Source: Planctomycetota bacterium
GTDB lineage: Bacteria; Planctomycetota; Brocadiia; SM23-32
Reading direction: 5' to 3'
Length of the DNA: 5,482 nucleotides
NCBI GenBank assembly: GCA_030604585.1
Contig: JAUVVP010000182.1
Location: 1 to 5,482, forward strand
The position numbers and the translations under genes are program-made. The notes under the pieces were generated by a model that saw only the letters and a program-made list of their open reading frames with translations, searched no databases and was not told where the DNA came from. The stretch's first letter is position 1, and each line of letters begins with the position of its first letter. This document shows positions 1-5,482 of this stretch, piece by piece.

Positions 1-105
1 CGCGGGCTGACTCTGTCGCCCCAGGCGTTCCGCTGCTTGAGCGCCGAAGGCCGAGAGCGCTTCCAGAAGATCAAGCGGCCTGTGACGTACCGGATGCGCG
101 GTTAG
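1..105 (+). CDS. C-terminal tail of an unrecognised protein (5' partial)
   Basis: Reading from the first base in frame 1 gives 34 codons ending in TAG at 103-105; the start lies outside the window. Third codon positions are mostly G or C (about 29 of 34), as in the clear genes downstream, whereas frame 2 stops almost at once. Frame 3 is also open to about position 175 but has a less coding-like third position. The tail is basic, with a run resembling SAEGRERFQKIKRP and a short arginine-rich end. I see no motif that identifies a family. It could be the end of any enzyme or regulator. Confidence 0.5.
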   Translation, partial: RGLTLSPQAFRCLSAEGRERFQKIKRPVTYRMRG

Positions 106-111
106 CCTTAC

Positions 112-302
112 AACGTCAATCTAACACGGAGGCACGGAGGCCACAGAGAACACAGAGGAAAACGCAGAAGAGGTAACCACAACGGCATGATGTGCAGCCT
201 GCCTCTTTCGTGTAGGACATCCAACTCGAGGTCGGGGTGATTCCCGCCGTTGCCTTTCCCCGAGTCCTCCGTGCCTCCGTGTTCCACCGAGAGTTTGACG
301 TT
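112..302. repeat. Inverted repeat with 'ACGGAGGCACGGAGG' arms
   Basis: The left arm AACACGGAGGCACGGAGG (123-140) is repeated exactly as its reverse complement CCTCCGTGCCTCCGTGTT (266-283), 18 of 18 bases. Outside these arms lies a second matching pair, AACGTCAA (112-119) and TTGACGTT (295-302). The spacing between outer and inner pairs differs by about 8 bases between the two sides. The left arm continues into a purine-rich, CACAGAG-like run to about 170. The arrangement resembles the end structure of a small non-coding mobile repeat or a dispersed intergenic repeat. No transposase or target-site duplication is evident. Confidence 0.75.
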
Positions 303-403
303 ACAGTGGTGGGGGCCGCAAACGGATAGACCGCAGGGGTCGCAGAGCTTGCCCGCCTCGGGCGCGCACGCGGAAGGGATTCAAGGAGAAGTGCCAGTAA
401 GAG

Positions 404-441
404 CTTCTTCCTCTTGGCGCTCTCTGCGTTCTCCGCGGTGA
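404..441 (-). repeat. Third, diverged purine-rich repeat copy, minus orientation
   Basis: Read on the minus strand this stretch contains ACCGCGGAGAACGCAGAGAG followed by a GAGGAAGAAG-like run. It resembles the purine-rich continuation of the left copy at 141-173, which contains CACAGAGAACACAGAGG and AACGCAGAAGAGG. It lies in the opposite orientation to the left copy, so the whole 112-441 stretch is a loose, nested inverted arrangement of one repeat family. The match is imperfect and was judged by eye. Confidence 0.5.
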
Positions 442-477
442 ATCGCCTCTATTGGAGCCTTAGGTCGGCTGTCGAGT

Positions 478-485
478 GGGAAGGA
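478..485 (+). promoter_or_regulatory. Ribosome binding site for the ART-like/HEAT gene
   Basis: The purine run GGGAAGGA sits 7 bases before the ATG at 493. It supports this start and argues against translation of the overlapping frame that opens at 414. Confidence 0.7.
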
Positions 486-492
486 CTGTCCC

Positions 493-1560
493 ATGATCCT
501 GTATCACGGTACGACCAGACGGCGCGCGGCGCGCATCTGCCGGGAGGGGTTTGTGCCAAGGAAGCCCTCCCGGCGCGTCTGGTTCGCCGAAGGGCGGGGC
601 TATGCGTTCGGGCGCGCGAAGACGCAGGCCCGCCGCAGGCACGACCGGCCGGTCGTGCTGGTCTGCGAGATGGACCTGCACCAGATGCGCAGGCGCCTCG
701 GCCCCCGGTGCGTCATGCAAAGAGGGGGCGTCGTCGCCATCAACGCGCAGGTGCCGGTCTCCGTGCTGCGCTCTTTTCCGGGGCAGGAAACCCCCGCCCT
801 GCCCGGCGAACTCGCCTCCTGGGTCAACCGCCTCCTGGGCCTCAAGCCCTACAAGGGTGTCGGCCGCCGCCACCCGGGCATCGAGCGCCTGTCCCAGTGG
901 GTCTCAAAACGGCTCGCCGCCCAGCCCGCCGGCACGATCAAGCCTACCGAGCTGCTTCAGATGGCGCGCCAATGGCTGCCGGAGCACTTCGAAGGGGTCG
1001 AGGTTGACCTCAAGCGGCTCAAGGCCTGGCGCAGGTTCACGACCATTGCACTCAAGGCCGAGCCTCCCCTGGCGCTGGACGACACGTGGGAAGAGGAGGC
1101 GCTGGACTGCCTGAATGACCCCAGGCCCAAGAGGCGGGTGCGGGGGCTGTCCATGCTGGCCGAGGTAGACGAGCCGGACCTGTTCGACTGGTGCGTGATG
1201 TTCCTGGACGACGAGGCGAAGTCTGTGCGCCTGGCCGCCCTTCAGACGATGCTCCGCTGCCGGGAGGGCCATGCCGATGCCATTGAGCCGCTCGCCGGGT
1301 CGAAGGACAAGCGCATCCGGGCGGCCGCCATCGCTGCGCTGGCCCGGCACTCCGGCTCGGACGCGCAGCCTTGGTTCGAGCGCGGCTTGAAGGACCCGGA
1401 GGCCTGCGTGCGGGTGCAGGCGGCGTCGCTTCTTCGGCAGTTGGACCCCGCCAGGCACCGTGCTGTCTTCGAGCTGGCCCTCTACGACCCCAATCCCGAC
1501 GTTGCCCGGGCCGCGCGCAAGGCCACCGCAGGAAAAGGCTACGGCAAGCCGCGCTGGTAG
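493..1560 (+). CDS. ADP-ribosyltransferase-like domain fused to HEAT repeats
   Basis: The 355-residue protein has two parts. Residues 1 to about 97 look like an ADP-ribosyltransferase (PARP/KptA-like) fold: a strand with Tyr-His-Gly-Thr (Y4-H5-G6-T7), a helix and Gly (RRRAARICREGF), then RRVWFAE (27-33) with a following helix (Y37, R41), and a last strand ending VVAINAQVPVSVLRSF (80-95). By analogy H5 would contact NAD or an ADP-ribose-like ligand. The usual second-strand Tyr is Trp (W30), and the position I align with the PARP glutamate is Gly (G78). This module is very basic, with 19 Arg in the first 80 residues. Residues 98-195 are mostly helical linker. Residues 200-346 form four to five HEAT-like helical pairs (for example KSVRLAALQTML, KRIRAAAIAALARH, ACVRVQAASLLRQL, PDVARAARKA), usual for protein-protein contacts. 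No signal peptide or membrane segment is seen, so it is probably cytoplasmic. Substrate and role are unknown. The HEAT part is well supported; the ART assignment is by motif reading and less certain. Confidence 0.85.
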   Translation: MILYHGTTRRRAARICREGFVPRKPSRRVWFAEGRGYAFGRAKTQARRRHDRPVVLVCEMDLHQMRRRLGPRCVMQRGGVVAINAQVPVSVLRSFPGQETPALPGELASWVNRLLGLKPYKGVGRRHPGIERLSQWVSKRLAAQPAGTIKPTELLQMARQWLPEHFEGVEVDLKRLKAWRRFTTIALKAEPPLALDDTWEEEALDCLNDPRPKRRVRGLSMLAEVDEPDLFDWCVMFLDDEAKSVRLAALQTMLRCREGHADAIEPLAGSKDKRIRAAAIAALARHSGSDAQPWFERGLKDPEACVRVQAASLLRQLDPARHRAVFELALYDPNPDVARAARKATAGKGYGKPRW

Positions 1561-1717
1561 AATGCCGCTGCTGACGGCCCCCGGCAACGGGAGCGATCGC
1601 ACTGAAGGCACCCCGGCCCCGGTGCTTGCCAATGGACCCCGCAGGCCATATCATCTGAGGCGGCTACGGCGGGTGAACTCCGACGGCGCGAAGACGCAGC
1701 ACCGGAGCGCGGCAAAG
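1561..1717 (+). other. 157-base gap before the SagB-like gene
   Basis: The frame of the next gene stays open backward through this gap and into the end of the HEAT gene. It contains possible starts at ATG 1562 and GTG 1673, but the encoded stretch is low-complexity, rich in Pro, Arg and Gly, and lacks a family match. A short potential hairpin (GCACC at 1608-1612 with GGTGC at 1621-1625) has no T-run after it and is not a convincing terminator. The gap may hold a promoter for the downstream cluster, but none is clear by eye. Confidence 0.4.
1704..1707 (+). promoter_or_regulatory. Ribosome binding site for the SagB-like gene
   Basis: GGAG lies 10 bases before the ATG at 1718. It is modest, but it decides for this start over ATG 1562, which has no Shine-Dalgarno sequence, and GTG 1673, whose nearest GAGG is about 12 bases away. 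Confidence 0.5.
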
Positions 1718-2488
<771 letters not shown>

Positions 2489-2512
2489 CGTTCGGAGCAC
2501 GAGCGCAGCGGC

Positions 2513-3562
2513 ATGAAGGTCATCCATAACGAGGCCCACGGTCGTCACGATCCGTCCCACCAGTTCGCCGGCGGCCGCCAGTCGAAGCACGCGGATGCGC
2601 CCGCGCGCATTGAGAAGATCCTCAGCGCGCTGCGGGAGGCGGACCTCGAGGTCATCCCGCCGCACTTCTACTGTGTGGATGCCATCCGCACCGTGCACTC
2701 GAAGGACTACGTGGACTACCTCTCCGGCGCCTACGAGGCCTGGGTGGCGGCCGGCAAGTCACCGGCCGGCGTCATCCCCGGCACGTTCCCCGTGCGAGCG
2801 ATCTGGCGGCGACCGGACGAGCTGTCACGCCGCGCAGGCTGGCATTGCCTGGACACGGAGACCCCGATCACAGAGCACACGTTCGAAGCGGCAGTTGGGT
2901 CGGCCTGCTGCGCCCTGACCGCTGCGGACCTTCTGCTGGCGGGCGAGAGCCGCGCCTATGCCCTATGCCGGCCCCCGGGGCACCATGCCGGACGAGACCA
3001 CTGTGGCGGCTATTGCTACTTCAACAACGCAGCCCTGGCGGCCACGCGGCTGCGCGACGGCAGCGGCACGGCGTGCAAGGTGGCCATCCTCGATGTGGAC
3101 GGCCATCACGGCAACGGGACACAGAGCATCTTCTATGAATCCAGCGACGTGCTCTACGCATCGGTCCACGCCGACCCGAACGTCACCTACCCCTACTACT
3201 GGGGCTACGCGGAGGAGACCGGCGCGGGAGTGGGCGCCGGCTTCAACCTGAACGTCCCCCTCTCGCCGCGAGCCGACGAGACGACTTATTTCGGCGCACT
3301 GGCCGGCGCGCTGGAGGCGGCGCAGCGGTTCGGCCCGGACTTCCTGGTGGTCTCGCTGGGCACGGACGGGTCGGCCGACGACCGGTTGGGGCCGTTCGCC
3401 CTTTCAACGGGGGCGTTCGCGGAGATGGGACAGCGCATCGCCGAGGCGGGCGTGCCGACCCTGGTCGTACAGGAAGGCGGTTATCACCTGGCCACGCTCG
3501 GCGAGTGCGTTGCCCTCTTCCTTAAGGCCCTGCAGGGAAAGATGGGGACGATCCCGTACTGA
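2513..3562 (+). CDS. Histone-deacetylase-fold amidohydrolase, acetylpolyamine amidohydrolase-like
   Basis: The 349-residue protein belongs to the arginase/deacetylase family and is probably a zinc-dependent enzyme that removes acetyl groups from acetylated polyamines or similar small amines. The catalytic set is complete: RPPGHHA (153-159) gives the His pair H157/H158; DVDGHHGNG (194-202) gives zinc ligands D196 and H198; SLGTD (281-285) gives the third ligand D285; EGGY (321-324) gives the transition-state Tyr Y324. The N-terminus MKVIHNEAHGRHDP, the insertion at about 80-120 (GVIPGTFPVR ... GWHCLDTETPITEHT) and the total length fit acetylpolyamine amidohydrolases better than AcuC or eukaryotic deacetylases; in the former this loop helps dimerise and narrows the active site. 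The segment after D285 reads GSADDRLG, where relatives usually have a Gly-Asp-Pro. The start at 2513 has only a weak ribosome binding site (GGAG 15 bases away), but the protein begins exactly where the family does. It sits between the SagB-like gene and the zinc-ribbon gene with short gaps. An acyl-lysine or acetoin-type substrate is possible. Confidence 0.92.
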   Translation: MKVIHNEAHGRHDPSHQFAGGRQSKHADAPARIEKILSALREADLEVIPPHFYCVDAIRTVHSKDYVDYLSGAYEAWVAAGKSPAGVIPGTFPVRAIWRRPDELSRRAGWHCLDTETPITEHTFEAAVGSACCALTAADLLLAGESRAYALCRPPGHHAGRDHCGGYCYFNNAALAATRLRDGSGTACKVAILDVDGHHGNGTQSIFYESSDVLYASVHADPNVTYPYYWGYAEETGAGVGAGFNLNVPLSPRADETTYFGALAGALEAAQRFGPDFLVVSLGTDGSADDRLGPFALSTGAFAEMGQRIAEAGVPTLVVQEGGYHLATLGECVALFLKALQGKMGTIPY

Positions 3563-3566
3563 GCCC

Positions 3567-3572
3567 GGAGGA
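3567..3572 (+). promoter_or_regulatory. Ribosome binding site fixing a GTG start
   Basis: GGAGGA lies 9 bases before GTG at 3582, a near-ideal Shine-Dalgarno sequence. It decides the start of the zinc-ribbon gene and rules out the upstream in-frame ATG at 3510, which lies inside the deacetylase gene and would add 24 unrelated residues. Confidence 0.8.
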
Positions 3573-3581
3573 CCCCGACCG

Positions 3582-3896
3582 GTGAAACGCGACGAGGACT
3601 ACTTCATCTGCGCTCATTGTGGCACCGAGGTAAGGTGGGACGCTCAGGCCTGCCCGGAGTGCGGCTCCGACGAGATGACCGGCTGGTCCGAGGACGCCGA
3701 CAAGTGGCAGGCCGGCATACCCGTCGGCTACGCCGACGACGAGGAGTTTGACTACGAGGCGTTCGTCGGCCGCGAGTTCCCGCAGGGGAGGAACTGCGTT
3801 CTCGGCCTGCCGGCCGCCCTTCTCATTGCCCTGGCACTGCTGGCAGTCGGGTGCCTGCTCATGTTCCTGGTGGTCCTGCCACTCGTGCGCAGGTGA
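3582..3896 (+). CDS. Small zinc-ribbon protein with C-terminal membrane helix
   Basis: The 104-residue product starts at GTG with a strong ribosome binding site. Residues 7-30 (YFICAHCGTEV ... ACPECGSDE) form a zinc ribbon with two CxxC pairs, C10/C13 and C24/C27. A middle acidic and aromatic stretch, roughly GWSEDADKW then YADDEEFDYEAF (34-61), precedes EFP at 65-67. Residues about 73-101 (VLGLPAALLIALALLAVGCLL and onward) are a single hydrophobic helix followed by two Arg, so it is likely tail-anchored with the zinc ribbon in the cytoplasm. I associate similar zinc-ribbon proteins with Planctomycetota, but I know of no function. It follows the deacetylase gene after 19 bases, so the two are probably co-transcribed. 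It may be a membrane adaptor; no enzymatic residues are seen. Confidence 0.85.
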   Translation: MKRDEDYFICAHCGTEVRWDAQACPECGSDEMTGWSEDADKWQAGIPVGYADDEEFDYEAFVGREFPQGRNCVLGLPAALLIALALLAVGCLLMFLVVLPLVRR

Positions 3897-3909
3897 GGCA
3901 GCAGGATCA

Positions 3910-3923
3910 GAGGCGACCGCCTC
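3910..3923. terminator. Small palindrome between convergent genes, possible weak terminator
   Basis: GAGGCGACCGCCTC can fold as a 5-base stem (GAGGC/GCCTC) with a GACC loop. It lies 14 bases after the zinc-ribbon stop. There is no T-run on either strand, so intrinsic termination is doubtful; it is placed here because it is the only hairpin between two convergent genes. Confidence 0.25.
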
Positions 3924-3965
3924 GAAACCCGAAACCCGAAACCCGGAACCCGAAACCCGAGACTC
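3924..3965. repeat. GAAACCC heptamer tandem repeat
   Basis: Four GAAACCC units (3924-3930, 3931-3937, 3938-3944, 3952-3958) and one GGAACCC variant (3945-3951) run in tandem, followed by a degenerate GAGACTC unit that ends on the first base of the minus-strand helicase stop codon (3965-3967). The run fills most of the 68-base gap between the convergent stop codons. It resembles short heptanucleotide tandem repeats reported in cyanobacteria and, in my recollection, seen between genes of Planctomycetota. It is non-coding as far as can be seen. Confidence 0.85.
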
Positions 3966-5482
3966 TACCCCCCAAGCATCGCATCCAGCAGGAACCGGGC
4001 CGCTTCCTTGTCCGGTATGCGGCCGCGCACGGCGCTGTCCATGTCCGTCATGGCAAAGCGCGGAATGGCCGAACCGACGCAGGAGGGGCACCCGTCCTCG
4101 CAGGCGCACTCCCGTATCACCGTGTGGATGGTCCGCATGATGTCCTCTATGCTCCCCAGGCACCGGCGGGCGTATCCCATGCCGCCGGGGTAGCGGTCGT
4201 GCAGGAACAGGGCGTCGCGGTTCAGGCAGCTTGAGTTCACAACGGTGCCGATGTCCTGCGTGTCGCACATCACGAAGAACGGCGCCACTTCCACCAGCAC
4301 GTTGGCGATGCCGATCAGTCCCTCGCTGACCACGATCTTGCGGTCCGCCATCCGCTTGCAGATCGCCTCGGGCGGGGCGAACCACATGGCGACCGTCTCC
4401 AGCTCCTGTGGAGGCAGTTCAAGGTCCTCAAAGCCCAGGCTGTCGCGCGACTGGAACCGGATCTTCTTGAACATCGGGATCGACGTCGTCACCATCACAT
4501 CGCCGAAGCCGACCAGAGCGCCTTCCCAGTCCCCTTCTTCCTCGACCTCGTCTATGCGTATCTGGGAGGTCTGGACGGATTGGGTGTAGTAGTCCAGGTC
4601 GCGCCGCTCCACGTGCGCTATCTTCTGCTCCAGGTCCAGGTCGTTGACGAAGTAGGTGTCGGCCCCGTGCAGGTAGACCGCATGGTCGTGGAGCTGGGCC
4701 AGGGCGCTGATCTCGTCCAGGGTCCCGATGACCCGTTCGCCCTCGGCCTCATCCTGGATGGTGTAGACCGGCCCGGAGATGTTGCGCAAGTTCACCTCGG
4801 CGGCCGGGTACTCCGAGCACGCCCAATACCAGTGACCTTCGATGTGCCTGACGGACTCGTCCTCCGCCAGCAGTTCGAGTATGACCTCGGCGTACGGCCC
4901 GAAGAGCCCCGCCTCCTCGTCGCTGAGGGGCAGCTCGTGCACGGCGCAACGCACGTGGCCCACGGCGATGTGGGGGTTGTCCGGGTCCACAACGGCCTGC
5001 TCGGGGCTCTGGGCGAAGATGTAGTCGCTGTGGACCATCAGGTACTGGTCCATGGGCGAGTTCTGGCCGATCAGGAAGACGACGGACTCTTCGCGGCCGC
5101 GCCCCGCCCGCCCCGCCTGCTGCCACAGGCTGGCAACGGTGCCGGGGTAGCCGACCAAGATGCAGGCGTCGAGGCTGCCGATGTCAATGCCGAGCTCCAG
5201 GGCATTGGTGCTGGCGACGCCCAGGATCTCCTTGTTGACCAGTCGCCTCTCGATCTGTCGGCGCTCCTCCGGCAGGTAGCCCCCGCGGTAGGCGTGGACG
5301 GATTCGGCCAGGCGGCGTGAGACGGGACGCAGCACGTCGCGGCAGTGCTTGAAGATGAGTTCGGCCATCAGGCGGGTGCGCACGAACGCGATCGTCTGCA
5401 CGCCCTCTTTCACAAGGGACGTCATCAGGTGGACGGCCTCCCAGAGGGGGCTGCGGCGGTCGCCACCGACGCGCCACTCGCC
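3965..5482 (-). CDS. mrfA: MrfA/YprA-type DEAD/DEAH-box helicase, C-terminal part (5' partial)
   Basis: The frame is open from the right edge to TAG at 3965-3967, giving 505 residues; the N-terminal RecA domain with motifs I-III lies beyond the window. What is visible is the second RecA-like domain with AFVRTR, HAYRGGYLPEERR, motif V STNALELGIDIG (5177-5212) and motif VI QQAGRAGR (5099-5122). After this comes the YprA-type middle region (SPMDQYLMVHSDYIF, later VIGTLDEISALAQLHDHAVYLHG and RRDLDYYTQS), then the MZB/DUF1998 domain ending in a Cys-x-Cys-x3-Cys-x2-Cys zinc site (ECACEDGCPSCV, about 4076-4111). Family members are superfamily 2 DNA helicases; Bacillus subtilis MrfA works with the nuclease MrfB in repair of mitomycin C damage, and Hrq1 is a eukaryotic relative. 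An ATG at 5425 is internal, because clear family sequence (GEWRVGGDRRSPLWEAVHLM) continues upstream of it. No MrfB-like gene is in the window. A defence-system DUF1998 helicase is an alternative but less likely. Confidence 0.92.
   Translation of the reverse strand, partial: GEWRVGGDRRSPLWEAVHLMTSLVKEGVQTIAFVRTRLMAELIFKHCRDVLRPVSRRLAESVHAYRGGYLPEERRQIERRLVNKEILGVASTNALELGIDIGSLDACILVGYPGTVASLWQQAGRAGRGREESVVFLIGQNSPMDQYLMVHSDYIFAQSPEQAVVDPDNPHIAVGHVRCAVHELPLSDEEAGLFGPYAEVILELLAEDESVRHIEGHWYWACSEYPAAEVNLRNISGPVYTIQDEAEGERVIGTLDEISALAQLHDHAVYLHGADTYFVNDLDLEQKIAHVERRDLDYYTQSVQTSQIRIDEVEEEGDWEGALVGFGDVMVTTSIPMFKKIRFQSRDSLGFEDLELPPQELETVAMWFAPPEAICKRMADRKIVVSEGLIGIANVLVEVAPFFVMCDTQDIGTVVNSSCLNRDALFLHDRYPGGMGYARRCLGSIEDIMRTIHTVIRECACEDGCPSCVGSAIPRFAMTDMDSAVRGRIPDKEAARFLLDAMLGG

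Larger units (their letters stand above)
106..492. other. Intergenic region of 387 bases with purine-rich repeats
   Basis: No reading frame here looks like a gene. The open frame at 250-441 is proline- and serine-rich, lacks a ribosome binding site and lies across repeat copies. The region holds a purine-rich repeat family (see the separate repeat entries at 112-302 and 404-441) and ends with a good Shine-Dalgarno sequence for the gene at 493. I could not pick out a convincing -35/-10 promoter pair, although a promoter for the downstream gene most likely lies between about 300 and 480. Confidence 0.6.

Noticed and set aside
250..441. 63-codon plus-strand open frame in the first intergenic region
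   Set aside because: It runs across two repeat copies, has no ribosome binding site and has an unstructured Ser/Pro/Gln-rich product.
414..1007. 197-codon plus-strand frame overlapping the start of the ART-like/HEAT gene
   Set aside because: The product is a Pro/Arg/Ala-rich shadow typical of high-GC DNA; the 493-1560 frame has clear domain sequence and a good ribosome binding site.
904..1632. 242-codon minus-strand frame
   Set aside because: It is antisense to the HEAT-repeat coding sequence, with no recognisable domain and no ribosome binding site seen.
1460..1717. N-terminal extension of the SagB-like gene, possibly from ATG 1562
   Set aside because: The extra residues are low-complexity, overlap or abut the previous gene and lack family similarity; the family-like N-terminus starts at 1718.
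1561..1717. A precursor peptide for thiazole/oxazole modification upstream of the SagB-like gene
   Set aside because: No small frame with a leader and a Cys/Ser/Thr-rich core and a ribosome binding site could be found.
3924..3965. Telomere-like repeat or CRISPR array
   Set aside because: The 7-base units are directly adjacent with no spacers, internal to the window and between two genes; this is a simple tandem repeat, not a CRISPR array or chromosome end.
3522..4385. 287-codon minus-strand frame across the convergent gap
   Set aside because: It spans the heptamer repeat and overlaps two well-supported genes in other frames; the product is low-complexity.
4580..5320. 246-codon plus-strand frame, Val/Gln/Gly-rich
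   Set aside because: It is the complement shadow of the helicase gene, which has intact helicase and zinc-site motifs.

Overview
The window is GC-rich bacterial DNA, with G or C at most third codon positions. It holds one gene tail, four co-directional plus-strand genes, and one minus-strand gene that runs off the right edge. The genes are ordinary bacterial size with no introns. The mix suggests an uncultured Planctomycetota-like lineage: an ART-like plus HEAT-repeat protein, a small zinc-ribbon/membrane protein, purine-rich 'CACGGAGGCACGGAGG' intergenic repeats and a GAAACCC heptamer run. This is my impression from memory of such genomes, not a search result, and confidence is moderate at best.

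Layout. Positions 1-105 are the last 34 codons of an unrecognised plus-strand gene. Positions 106-492 carry no gene I can support; they hold a purine-rich repeat family with an 18-base perfect inverted repeat. Positions 493-1560 encode a 355-residue protein that joins an N-terminal ADP-ribosyltransferase-like module to C-terminal HEAT-type helical repeats. After a 157-base gap come three closely packed genes: a stand-alone SagB/ThcOx-type flavin oxidoreductase (1718-2488), a histone-deacetylase-fold enzyme closest to acetylpolyamine amidohydrolases (2513-3562), and a 104-residue zinc-ribbon protein with one membrane helix (3582-3896). The gaps between them are 24 and 19 bases, so they probably share a transcript.

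The right third (3965-5482, minus strand) is the C-terminal two thirds of an MrfA/YprA-type superfamily 2 helicase. It has helicase motifs V and VI and the four-cysteine zinc site of the MZB (DUF1998) domain. It converges on the plus-strand cluster, and the 68 bases between the two stop codons contain a small palindrome and five tandem GAAACCC-type heptamers that end exactly at the helicase stop codon.

How the genes may work together: the SagB-like enzyme and the deacetylase look like a small-molecule or peptide modification pair, but no YcaO cyclodehydratase or obvious precursor peptide is visible. A shared pathway is inference only. The helicase is a DNA-repair-type gene and probably independent. 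The item most worth following up is the ART-like/HEAT fusion, which keeps the His-Gly-Thr motif but lacks the catalytic glutamate expected of a PARP-type enzyme.
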